Positions 35,188 to 45,734 of a DNA stretch of 64,000 bases are shown here, piece by piece. Location: the NCBI GenBank assembly GCA_963377175.1, contig CAUJNA010001478.1, forward strand, positions 2,501 through 66,500, given 5' to 3'. The translations under genes and the position numbers were made by a program. Source of the stretch: Effrenium voratum (taxonomy: Eukaryota > Sar > Dinophyceae > Suessiales > Symbiodiniaceae). Under the pieces are notes generated by a model. It saw only the letters and a list, made by a program, of their open reading frames with translations, did no database searches and was not told where the DNA came from. Numbering within the stretch: position 1 is the first letter of the stretch; each line of letters starts with the position of its first letter.

Positions 35188-36221
35188 CAAGCTCAGGCAG
35201 GCTCAGCCTTTGTGTCATTGGTCTTTGCTTTCTTGAATAGTTTACGCCGCTCCAGGCAATCATCGCAAATCCATTTGTCGACAGAACGTCAAGCCCGTGC
35301 TCCAGTTCCCACTTGTCTTGTAGAACTCGGAAGCCAACTTCTTCCAGCATCCTTTTATCCTTTGCGCTGTCACTTTGTCGTGCGCTTTGCAGGACCGAGC
35401 TGCGCAGCTTCTGGCATCTTGCGCACATGTCTTGGCCGCAGCAACGTCTTTGTCATCTTTGGCCTTGGCCTCTTTGTCTGCCTTGATGATGCGCCTCTCC
35501 CAAAGCATTCGGTCCGTGTGAGACATCTTCTTCCATTCTCCCGGTGATATGTTCGTTGACCTGACGCCCTCCTCCCGACTTCGTACGGCTTTTCTTGCGC
35601 ATTGAGTCTTACTCTTCTTTTGTCGTCCACATGTATGACTCCGCCACCAGGCCTGCCCGTTTTGGAAGTCTGAACGGCTCGATTTTGAAAAAACAACGGT
35701 ACCAAACGTTGGTAGCAATCGGAACTTCTTCGCCGCGCTTGACGACGAATCGATGATGACACACTCGAGCACTTCAGCGGTCTCACTGTTTACCACAGTG
35801 CGCCCGACAACAGCGTTCCATTTAGGTCCTCCCTCCGCATTTCTTGTCTGAAACAGAGTTGCTCGCCGACTCCATCGGTGATACCCGGTCTCTAGCCCAG
35901 GAGGCATTGCGATTTCTCCCTTTGCCCCCTTGCGCATGTGTACTGCTCTCAGGATCAGGAGGCTTCTTCTTGAGTTGGGAAGGAGTTGTCGGATCTTTGG
36001 GCCAGCCGACGTGGTGTTGTCTATGCCCAACCGTGTCATCCATTCCCAATCGTGTGGATTTCCTTCGATCTGTCCCTGGTCTTTCCCGCGCTAGGAGCAC
36101 CCCGGCTCAGGTTGTCATCACCTCCGCCTCCATCGTCGTCACCGTTTCTGGAAATGTCTTGTAGCGCCTCACGGATTTCCTTTTCCCAAGATGTGTCAAT
36201 CATACCTGCAACATCCCTCAA
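35188..36221 (-). pseudogene. Remnant D, region after integrase
   Basis: Several broken minus-strand frames continue from the integrase fragment. The best-looking pieces are MIDTSWEKEIREALQDI (near 36200), TTPSQLKKKPPDPE (near 35975), and the frame 36039-35260. The latter includes VVGRTVVNSETAEVLECVII, KKFRLLPTFGTVVFSK and a charged helix, LWERRIIKADKEAKAKDD. The acidic and basic linkers fit the region between integrase and RT in this copia group, but no RT motif is reached before the dispersed repeat at 35182. I regard it as decayed element sequence. Confidence 0.5.
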
Positions 36222-36347
36222 GACTTCCGCCCACCTTTACATAGGCAATTGAGTGAAACGCTAATGGCGAAACCATCGCCGCTTTGTCTACTATGTGAGG
36301 TTTTCTCAAGCTCCCTGGCACATGGTCAATTCCGCATCGAGGAATTG

Positions 36348-36857
36348 TCAAATTCCCGCACGAGCATCTTGCCACTCCATCGCGCGCCACTCTCGAGCTC
36401 GCACCCAGCGAATAGCGCAGGTCTGAAGTGAACGTATGCTCCAGCGGGGTTTCTTATGCCTCGGAGTGATCCCTACGCGTATTGAACACGCGCTTTCTCC
36501 GTCAACGATCTTGGCATTCAGCAAATGGCATGTAGAAAGAAGAGCAAATAACCAGTAAGTTGGAGGGAGCTTTGCAGCGAGCAAACAAGTGCGCACCTGA
36601 TCGATCACGCAGAGATTCTCCTCTCTGCCAAAGAATTGTTCTTGGGCCTTCCTGGTAGCGAACGGTCGTGCACCATTGATTCCCGGCTGCTGACACGCGT
36701 TCACAAACTGAGGCGCGTGATCTCCATCAGCAACCCGAATTTTCCTTCTACCCGTGAACTCCTTCAGGCAGCTGATCACTTCCTCCGTGGAACCGTCAGA
36801 TGTGGGGTGGGCCGGCGCGCGCGTCTCGGACAACAAACACGTTACCCACTCTCTCAA
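36348..36857 (-). pseudogene. Remnant D, integrase core fragment
   Basis: 169 codons. TEEVISCLKEFTGRRKIRVA followed by DGDHAPQFVNACQQPGINGA corresponds to the second-Asp region of the copia integrase (compare QVYSDDGPELINAC in B). CVIDQVRTCLLAAKLPPTYW and LFALLSTCHLLNAKIVDGES correspond to the helices after the Glu. The stretch that should hold the catalytic Glu is disturbed (TRKAQEQFFGREENL). Beyond about residue 130 the frame drifts. It is non-functional. Confidence 0.7.
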
Positions 36858-36975
36858 TCTCAGGAAATCGACAGAAGATCTGCCAGCGCTTGCTCATGGT
36901 TCTGCCCTCACACATGCGTCACCTTTTTCGGCTTCAATACCTATCTCCAGTTCTTCTTCATCGCTTCCGCCTTTG

Positions 36976-37509
36976 TCAGCTTGATCCATTCTGGAGCCAA
37001 CTAGCTTCCCTGCTGTTGTCTTTCACACGCAGACGTATTACTCTGCTGCTATCTTCAAAGATGACAGGCTCTTCCTCAGGTGCCCAAAGAAACAAATACC
37101 CTTGCTCGGCGCATCTCTGATGGAGAGACGTAGGGCGATTTGGTGTCTTGCGCTTAATGACCAAGTCCGCTTTTGCATTGGTCTTGGTTAAACTGTTGGC
37201 CGTCATGAAGGTCATGGCCTCCGCGCTCAACCTGCGACTCAGCCCTAGCTTGTGGACGGCCTTCCTCCCTATCAAGTCGCGGGCTGTCCTTCTTTCACGA
37301 CCGTGGGAATCGCATGCTGGGTTTCTCTCATTCATTCGAAATCCTGGATCACGGGCCATCTCTCTTCTTGCACCTCCATCTCTATTGTGTCCTTGTCGGA
37401 GATCGGGATTGCTCTCTTGGTGCTGATCTTCTTTGGCTTCTTCGGTGCTGACGCCCGTCTTTCCTTGGCTATCGCTGTAGTATCTCTCAGGAAATTCCTG
37501 ATTGTCCAT
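36976..37509 (-). pseudogene. Remnant D, protease region
   Basis: 177 codons. ARDLIGRKAVHKLGLS (about 79-94), FMTANSLTKTNAKADLVI and LHQRCAEQGYLFLWAPEEEP follow the protease layout of element B (HDLIGRAKAKSLGV; FQTANGSTSTSD; GRRCMKMGYAFHW). The D-T-G active site is scrambled to DSHGRERRT. It lies just upstream of the integrase fragment in element order. It is a decayed protease. Confidence 0.7.
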
Positions 37510-37795
37510 ATCTTCTAAAAATACTAGAGGACGATTGGCCCGAAAGCATTTTTCCCCAGGCGCTCATCCAGCCGCGGAGGCACAATTTTACATCGCTGCG
37601 GCAAGCGTGTCTGCACGCGGCGATGCTCAATGTGCATGGTCACATGAGAGCTCCATCTCATCGTCCTAGGAGAGGAAACATGGCAGTGCTCGATCCCACA
37701 TATTTACATCCGTTAAGACAAGAAGAGTAAAGCTCGTAAAGCTCGAAACGAATTACAAGCAAAAGGAAAAGCAATCAATAGCAAAGCCTACACAA

Positions 37796-38225
37796 CGGCC
37801 ACAGTTTCTGCAAAGCACGCTCGCGCAACTTAGCTCTGTGAAAGTTGGCTCTACGCAAGCTACTTTTCGCGAGTGGCTCTGCGCAACTGGGTCTGTCTGC
37901 TCGGCGCAATGTGCTTTGCACGAACTGCGCCGCGCGATTTCTCACGAAAGTGGTCTGCGCAAGCTGCATTGTTCCAGGCTGCTGCGCGCAAGTTGCTCTC
38001 TGCAAGCTGCTGCACGCAAGTGCTCTGTGCAAGTTGCTCTGCGCAAGTGCTCTGAGCAAGTTGCTCTGCGCAAGTGCTCTACGCCAGTTGCTCCGCGCAA
38101 GCGCTTTGCGCATGTGCTCTGTGCAAGTTGGTCTGTGCAAGTTGTAAGCGCTCTGTGCAAGTTGCTCTGCGCAAGTTGCTCTGCGCAAGTGACTCTGCGC
38201 AAGTTGCTCTGCGCAAGTGCTGCCG
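37796..38225. repeat. GCGCAAGTTGCTCT minisatellite
   Basis: Imperfect tandem units of about 14-17 bp built on CTCTGCGCAAGTTG. It sits inside remnant D, between its protease region and its gag-like region. Open frames through it are repeat artefacts. Confidence 0.85.
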
Positions 38226-38239
38226 GAGCTGTGGGAATG

Positions 38240-38405
38240 TACTTCGCGTACTATTCTTGTACTTAAAAGTTGCGATTTTCCAGCCGGAGCTGCGGGAGTG
38301 CTCCGCGTACTACGTTTATACTTAAAAGTTGCGATTTTCCAGCCGGAGCTGCGGGAGCACGCTCCGCGTACTACGTCTGTACTTAAAAGTTGCGATTTTC
38401 CAGCA
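38240..38405. repeat. 60-bp tandem repeat
   Basis: Two full units and one partial unit of 60-61 bp, each beginning GTTGCGATTTTCCAGC (38269, 38329 and 38390) and containing CTCCGCGTACTACGT. Confidence 0.85.
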
Positions 38406-38529
38406 GCAACAAAATCGCACGGCGCCACAGCGAGAGCGCTTGGACACGCACGATCTCCGCAGAGGGTTCGCCGAGACTAAGAAGAATTCGCGCGGCGCCA
38501 CCACAAGAGCGCTTCGACACGCACGATCT

Positions 38530-38850
38530 CCGCAGTGGGTTCATCCGGGAATGTCAAAAACGCAAAAACCTCGAGTTTTTGCACCTCGACCACGCCGATC
38601 TCCGCAGAGGGTCGCGCGGGCATATCAAAAAACGTAAAACACCTCGAGTTTTTGCACCTCGACCACGCCGATCCCCGCAGAGGGTCGCGCGGGCATATCA
38701 AAAAACGTAAAAAACCTCGAGTTTTTGCACCTCGGCCACGCCGATCCCCGCAGAGGGTTCATCCGGGCACCGCAAAAACGCAAAAAACCTTGAGTTTTTG
38801 CACCTCGACCACGCCGATCCCCGCAGAGGGTCGCATTCCCGATCGTCGGC
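38530..38850. repeat. 73-bp tandem repeat
   Basis: Four units with an exact 73-bp period. CCTCGAGTTTTTGCACCTCG starts at 38569, 38642, 38715 and 38788 (the third and fourth copies vary slightly), each followed by CCACGCCGAT and CCGCAGAGGGT. Confidence 0.9.
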
Positions 38851-38959
38851 AACATCCCCACCCCCCGCCAAGAAAGAGATTGTCAATACCGAGCTCTTTC
38901 TCTTTCTTTCCCGCGCGTTAAGACTAACCTGGCTTACACAGCTGCTAACGCCGAGCCTC

Positions 38960-39450
38960 TACACCTAGCTTGGCTTAGCTCTATGCACCTAGCTCTATGC
39001 GCTTGGCTCTATGTACCTGGCTCGATGCACTTCGCTCTTTGCGCTTGGCTCTGTGCGCTTAGCTCTGTGCACTTGGCTCCTTGCACCTCGCTCTTTGCAC
39101 TTCGCTCTGAGCACTTGGCTCTATGCGCTTGGCTCTTTGCACTTGGCTCTGCGCAAGTAACTCTGCGCTGGTGACTCCATGCTGGTGGCTCTGCGCAAGT
39201 ATCTCCACGCTGGTGACTCTGTGCAAGTATCTCCACGCTGGCATCTCCATGCTGGTGACTCTGTGCTGCTGGTAACTCTGTGCAAGCTACTCTGCGCTAG
39301 TAACTCTGCGCGAGTATCTCCATGCTGGTATCTCCATGCTGGTGACTCTGTGCAAGCTACTCTGCGCAAGTTGACCAAGAGCTCCTGATATCTCCATGCT
39401 GGTGACTCTGTGCAAGCTACTCTGCGCAAGTTGACCAAGAGCTCCGCACG
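38960..39450. repeat. CTCTATGCRCTTGG/CTCCATGCTGGT minisatellite
   Basis: Short units of about 14-15 bp that change gradually along the array. At its end a segment of about 60 bases, ending GTTGACCAAGAGCTCC, is duplicated in tandem (39324-39386 and 39387-39444). The word CTCTGCGCAAGT links it to the array at 37796. Confidence 0.85.
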
Positions 39451-39633
39451 GAAGAACCCTTCGCAATGCTTTCGGGAATTTTTATTTAATCCGACAGTGA
39501 CCCCTTTACCCCTCATCCCCTTCTTGGCTTTGTGGGAGTCCCTTGTTCTGGGTCGTAGCGGCACATTCCACCTCTGCATCGCTGTCAGTGTTGGAAGAAT
39601 CGTTATAACTAGGAATTCCATTCTGCCTCGCTC

Positions 39634-41443
39634 TCACAGTCCCCCACACTGGCTGGTTCCCATCACCGGCGTCGCAGTCTCGGCAGCATCCAACTCCGCC
39701 CCTTTGCCTGTGGTTTTCTCTCTGATGGCGCAGCGCTCTTGGGGAGTTTGAACTTGCATTCCTTCCCCTTTTTGCAGGCCCTCTGACGCTGCCTCTTGGT
39801 AGTTGCCCACACTTCTAGTTCCATTCCTCCGTATAATCTGATCTAGGAAATTGAGACGGGCTGCCCTTTTTTTGAAGCCGGAAATCATGCTCTTGGCGTA
39901 GAGGGGCCCTTCGGGTTGGGCGCGCCCGTGCTAGCTGGTCCCATCTTGCTGTCCTTCAAAGATCTCTCCTTGTTCTCCCAGTTCTTCTCCTCCTTATTCG
40001 CCTTGACTTATCGAGCAATCATATTGAGGAGGCTCTTATGCGTTCTGCTGGGGTCATCTCGATCCTTGTGTTCCTACAACTTCGGCCCAGTTCCAACTCC
40101 TTTGGCTTTTTTCCTTGCGCTTTCGGCACAGGTGTCCCTCAGTTCTTGTTGCCAGGATAGGTTTGTTTTCGCGCTGTTCGACTCCTAGCTCTGCCTCCCC
40201 TTGATCGCCCTGCCAGTCTTGATCAGCTTCGTAATCAATTGCTGCATCTCTATAGATAGTTCGGTGGCCGCGTCTCCAGCAGATTTAATCATCTTCCCTA
40301 AGCTGGTCGCAAGCTTGCTGTCAATCCCAGCGAAACTCGATCCGAGTTGCTTGGATAACCACGTCGACCATGCTTCTGGGAGATAGAGGTGATCCGCTTT
40401 GCATAGTCCCTCCAAACTTGGGGCTGCCTTCTTGATGCTCCTTCAGAAGCTCGTCGTACTGTTCGTTCACATCCTCCAACTTGGCCCGCAATTCATTCGC
40501 TCCTGAGACGCATGTGTCCTGAAGTTCTTCATTTCTCCCCTCTTTGATCTGAATGATTGCATCCGCTTTCTTGGCACTCCTGAAGGCTTCCCTTGCTCCA
40601 TCTTCCATCTTTCTCCCTTCTTCCTGCAACTGGCTTCAACGACTCCGTGTTCCTCTTGCGAAGTTGGTCATTGTGCTTTCTCATCGAAGAAAACTGATGT
40701 TGAAGAGAGCTAAGTTGATTTTGGGACGTGCTCTCCACCAGCTCAGATTTCTCTGCAGCATCTCAGCCGGCCATTTCTAGCACCACTGGATTGCCATCTG
40801 CGCTCTTTCAAGGATGACGCCTCCTTGAGCTTCAGTTGTCGCTTGGTCCCTTCGTTCTCGGATCTGGCCCGGTTCTCGTTGTTCAGATTTCCTCACAAAC
40901 TTCTCTGTTCACGGCCAGCTTCGCAGCGTCACGTGCAACCAATCCTCTCTGGATCTCGAATCACATATTTCTTCCACCTGCGAACTAGGGCCCGCACGGT
41001 CGATGAGAGGTCACTGGAACTCATGTCTTCCGAGACCGTGTGTTTGCCGTGGTTGCAACGGATTTCTTGCGAATGATTGAGGGCATGGTCCGTGGATATG
41101 GTGGTAGACCCAACTGGCGTTGGTCAAACTTGATCATCTTGTGTCGGAGACTGTTTGGTCAGCGGATGTAGGCCCTCGTGATCAGAAAGAGGAGCATCTC
41201 ATCGCGTTTGGGCTTGAGCTTGTGTTTGTGCACCCTTAACAGAAACTGCGCGTTGATCTCATCAGGTCGTTGTCTTTCTGAGCAACTCCACTTCTCCAAC
41301 AAGGCGTCCACCTCCATGCTTACCTGGGGTTCGAGCTCCTTCGTGGCATTGATTGCCTGATCGCTAAGTCGAGGCCTCGCGGCTCTCGGCTTTTTGTGCC
41401 TCTGCGCTTCTTCACTTATGGGGAATGCCCGAACTTCCTTCAA
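39634..41443 (-). pseudogene. Remnant D, gag-like coiled-coil region
   Basis: Minus-strand pieces in several frames: KPRAARPRLSDQAINATKEL (near 41380), LSSLQHQFSSMRKHNDQLRK (near 40700), NELRAKLEDVNEQYDELLKE (near 40480), AWSTWLSKQLGSSF (near 40370), and a short end near 39880. The helical, heptad-like composition resembles the gag of element B, and the position upstream of the D protease fits. No zinc finger is seen. The ruins are separated from the protease by the four arrays at 37796-39450. Confidence 0.35.
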
Positions 41444-41482
41444 TCTCAGACATTTGTTCTTTTCGCTCTACTTCTTGGGTTT

Positions 41483-41505
41483 GGGGGGGGGGGGGGTGGG
41501 GGGGG
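41483..41505. repeat. G-run (G14-T-G8)
   Basis: Fourteen G, one T and eight G on the plus strand. It could form a G-quadruplex. Its true length is uncertain, since such runs are often misassembled. Confidence 0.9.
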
Positions 41506-44500
41506 TTGTTGCGTGTTTTCAAACATGTTGACTTTGCGTCAGCCAACGCAGACACACGTGCAGACAAGCACACAGCACGCGCGCGTGCCGGAAACTCTGC
41601 GCACGCACCATCCTTGCGCACACTGTCCATGCGCAGGCCGCTTTTCTTGCGCAAACAGACTGACCACACATAGTCACATAGACGGACATACACGTGTGGG
41701 CAATGACATTTGAGCTGACTGTGTCACTTGGGCATCATGTCCGCAGGTCTGTTGTGTGCGCAGCTTGCCTTGTCAGAGCCACCAGAACCCAACGGCTGCT
41801 ATGGTCTTGCATTGGCGCTCAGCCCGCCTGAGCTCAGCTGTTCTTACGTCAGCTTGCGTTGGCTTGAGTCTATATAATAGACATGCTCGACAGAGGAAGA
41901 AAGAAGCTCAAACAGGCGTATAGTCTTCAACTCGCGCAGACAGAAGAGCCGCGCAATCAGGCAAGAACGGCAGCTGAAAAAATAACTGCGCGGGAAGCGT
42001 GGCAGCAAGTGTGCTGCGCTCCATTGGGAAAGGCAGAAAATAAGACAAAGTGCTGCAAAACACAGCACGTGAGACCATGCCTCAATTTGCCACTCTTGAA
42101 ACTGCAGCGGTAATTGCCATAGCCTTCACTATGGCTGATGCAACGATGGTGTTGCGGGGCCCCACGGTCGCTAACGGCGCCGTGACCTTCTTTTCTCACA
42201 ATCGCAAGGTCATATTCATCCATGAGCCACTTGCGCCTTGTGTGTGTGATTCATTCTCTCCAAGCCGATAATTTTCTGAATACAACCTGCCTCGTCGTAG
42301 CGCTTGGGTCGTAGACTCCATGGTAGCGCATTCACTCCGCAAAGACCGAACGTCGTCAGATTGTTCTGCTGCTTTATTCATGCGCTGCTCCGTCTTTGCT
42401 TGGCGCTTTCGCAGTTCTTCTTCGAGTTGCTCATCCGCGTTTTCAGGACCCTCGCCTGTGAGTCCCTCGAGGATTTACGGGCGCGCGCCTGCCGCCATCG
42501 TCGTCTGAAGGTGATCGGCTGCGACCCCTGCAATTCGGATGTCATGGACATGGAGATGCCGTTGCGATCAGTGTTGGAGCTCGGGCATCAAACCAGCCAT
42601 CTGAAACTGACGTGGGCCAGACTATGATTGCGAGACGCCCGCTCACCTGGCTTGGGTCATCCCGCTGTCTTCTCCTTGGGCAAGTGTAGCAGGCGGGTTG
42701 CAAGGGGGACTTGAAGGCCTGGGCCCTGATGTGCTGCGGCGAATGTAATTGAAGAACTTCCGACGTAATCTCGAACAAATACTTGGTCCTATGTTTTGGG
42801 ACGAGGGGAGATCCCACTCGTCCGTATTTGACCTTTGTCTCACGAGCTGGGAGACCCAACCTGGGAAACCAAGGGTGTGTTGTTGAAATACCCATGGTTG
42901 GTTGTACCTCCTCCACTCCCCGCCCGCAATGCCCCAATACAAGCAATGGAGCCGCATATGGCGAGCGGGCTTGATTGTTTTCTACTTGGCGCCGATCACC
43001 GTGTTATCACGATTAGCGGTCTTGAGCTTGCGCCACGTTGCCATGTTTATGTGGCAACGCTCTACGCACTATCTCTCTCTGTGTATTTATCTATCTATGT
43101 ATCTTTCTACCTATCTATTTTAGATTAGTGTCCGGGTCATTGGGGTTCCTTCTAAAACCTTCTTTTGTTGAAGATACTATTTCACACAAGCACGCGCGCG
43201 AATCCAAGCTGCTTTTGAACGAGGTCAGCAGGCGCAGCACCAGTCGAACCTGGCAAAGCGCATGGGTAAAAGCTTCACGGCTCCGACTGCCTGAGCTGTT
43301 TATCACGGCTCGTGGCGCCAAACAGCAACATCTGCTTGAACAGCGCACGATACGCGGGGCGGTCGAAAAGTCGCGCTTGCCGACTTTCGGGTTGAAGTCG
43401 AGCCCTCGTTTGACAGTTGGGTGGGGATGTGGGGGCAAGCCTCTTGAACTGAAGAAGGTCGAGACAAGTCGCGTGGTTTGAGCTCCACGCCCGTGGTGCA
43501 ACTGCGAAGTAGCGCTACAGGGTGCGTTTAGACCGGCCCTTCAACACATCTGCTTTTCTGTCCAAACAGAAATTACCCAGCATCTCAGAGCGCAACCGCG
43601 TAATCTACCTCGTGGAGACCCTTACCAATTGCAAAAAAAGGGTGTTGCGTTATCGTCACCAGCGGAGCCATTTCTTGGGGTAAAAGGAATGCCTTGAGCG
43701 CTGGCTGGTTCGGGCCTCACCCTCCTTGCCGCGAAGCAAGCAGGCTTTCAGGTTTGGCCCCGGGCCCCAGCCTGCACCACAGTGGTGGCGCCTAGGCGAA
43801 CGGCCAGCTCCAGGTTTGGCTCGAGCTCCTGCAGCTTTGGACACAGTCAACGAACCATATTGAACTTTGGAACTCTCGCCCGAAGGCCTGCCCCGAATTT
43901 GCGCGCCTTGCCTCACACTGGCTGGCAGCGCCGCGGAACACAATGCAGTCTGGCAGCGGTTCGTAAAAAAAGGAACTACCAAAAAGCCTGAAGTAGGAAG
44001 TAAGATGATTTGCGGCGAAGCCCAGGGCAGTAAATCAAAGCAACCTGGTGTCAATACACACAACAAACCAAATATCCCCTAACACTAAATCATGACGAAC
44101 ACTCAAGGGCCAAGATCTGGGCTTGGGCTTGAGCCCAAACATAAAGATCCGCTTCAACTCATCGGTGGTGTGTAGTTTCTGCGATCAATTGTTTGACGCG
44201 ACCGTCCGAAACTTGTTGTTGAGCTGAAAAGTTTCTAGCAGCAGTAAGGAAACGCGTGTCAAACAACACGGCAGTCGACTGCAGCGTTCTCAACTGCCCC
44301 TCAGCGTCCTCCCAAGTGGATTTCCACCTCAGCAGCCCTGAGCTGCGGGTGATCCAAGAAGCGTCATTGTCTCAAACACATGCGCCAAGGTTTTACACAA
44401 GCAAGAAGGGGCCTGCAACCACACCTGCTTCCGTTGTGCTCTGTTCCGCACATGCAAGTTCTCTTGGGTCGGCGCAACACGCGTAAACGCTTTTGGGCTC

Positions 44501-44750
44501 AAGGCTCAAGATTCATCATTCTTACAACTCTCATCAAGACGAACGCTTCGACGCGCTTGCTAGCATTTCTGGACTCAAGATCCAAAGTATTCAGGGCTCT
44601 CTTTTTGAACCCTCAACCCAGCAAAGCTCCACATAGAACGCTATTAAAGCCCTTTGTCACAAGGCGATCGCTCCCAGGGGTTTACCGTCTGCTGCCCCCG
44701 CTGCGCTCACCTTTTGTCCCGTTGTTCAGCATTGCAGAAAATTTGCTTCA
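41506..44750. other. Gene-poor stretch
   Basis: Apart from the exon candidate at 42196-42466 and a TATC-type run at about 43080-43125, I find no feature. Open frames are short, and no long tandem repeats occur. Confidence 0.4.
42196..42466 (-). CDS. Possible exon, coiled-coil
   Basis: After an in-frame stop, the minus strand reads ILEGLTGEGPENADEQLEEE, LRKRQAKTEQRMNKAAEQSD and DVRSLRSECATMESTTQALR without interruption, ending at a stop at 42196. The first 60 residues form a Glu/Lys/Arg-rich helix with heptad spacing. The composition argues for coding, and an exon edge near either end is likely. No family is recognised and no neighbouring exon is found. Confidence 0.3.
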
Positions 44751-44754
44751 TATT

Positions 44755-44870
44755 GCGCGCCAAGCGCGCGTCAACACGCTTCGCACGCACCGCTTGCGCC
44801 CACGCGTGCGCGCGCGCTCGCACTCACGCACTCACGCAGTCTCGCAATCACGCGGCCGCTAACTCACGCA
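44755..44870. repeat. CGCACTCACGCA-type low-complexity run
   Basis: A short degenerate repeat of CGCACG and CACTCACGCA words. Confidence 0.5.
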
Positions 44871-44984
44871 CGCTGTCACTCGCTTACTTGCTCGCTTTTC
44901 GTTTTTCTCTCGCTCTCTCCCCCTCACTCAGCAGCGCAGCGGAACAGAGCTTTCTATGTGTCGCGCTCGAATTCTGAGAGGCAG

Positions 44985-45590
44985 GCGCAATACTTCAGAC
45001 TGCGGAGCTCAGAGCGGTCGGCTACCGTGGGCGGGTGACTTGGCGGGCGTGGCAGGCGCAACACTTTCACAAGGCAATGCTTGGTTTTGTCCCAGGCACC
45101 GTAGTTTTGACTCGTTGGATCAGAGCATGTGATGCTCAGATTTCGTGACAGGCGCAGCGCGTTAACGGCAGCGGTCTAGTATGTGCTTTGGGAAGATAGT
45201 GCTAGACTCCGTGGCAAGCAAGGTACTTTCTATATGTAGCCCGCAGATTTCCTGGTTTGACTGCCTTGGCTGCTTACTAGTTTTGGAAGAAAAGGCTTCA
45301 ACGCCACGAAAGCCGTGCGGCAGCTTTTCCGTGCAAGTCCGGGAGGGCGATTCTGGAAAGAACCGCCGCAACTTCATTGGTGGCCTGCTGGACCAGCTTG
45401 TGGCCCCATCTCCGTAGCGAGCCGGATTGTACCGCTTGCTGCCACGAAATCTCTGCGGCGCGCCCGCAGCGATGCGCTGCCGAATCCTGACAAGAGTCTC
45501 ACCACGCTGCGCACCGCCTTGTCGAGACGGAGCCAAACACGTGCAAAGGCAGCCTCCATTGCGCCGACTGTGTCACTCGCGCTCCCTCTT
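44985..45590. other. Unassigned stretch
   Basis: No gene or clear repeat seen. Several frames on both strands stay open for 80-120 codons but contradict one another. Confidence 0.4.
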
Positions 45591-45594
45591 TCAC

Positions 45595-45730
45595 TCTCGT
45601 CCACTCGCTCGCTCGCTCGCCCACTCACTCACTCACTCACTCACTCACTCACTCGCTCACCCAACGGGTGACTCACCCACCCAATCACTCACGCATCACA
45701 CTCATTCACCCACCCAACCACTCGCTTGCA
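45595..45730. repeat. CACT/CTCG microsatellite
   Basis: Runs of CTCGCTCG and then CACTCACTCACT, becoming CACCCACCCAA towards 45720. Confidence 0.85.
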
Positions 45731-45734
45731 TCCA

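Noticed and set aside
44490..44515. CTTTTGGGCTCAAGGCTCAAG, spliced-leader-like
   Set aside because: Needs an inserted G and lacks the CCA before TTTT; suggestive but not supported.
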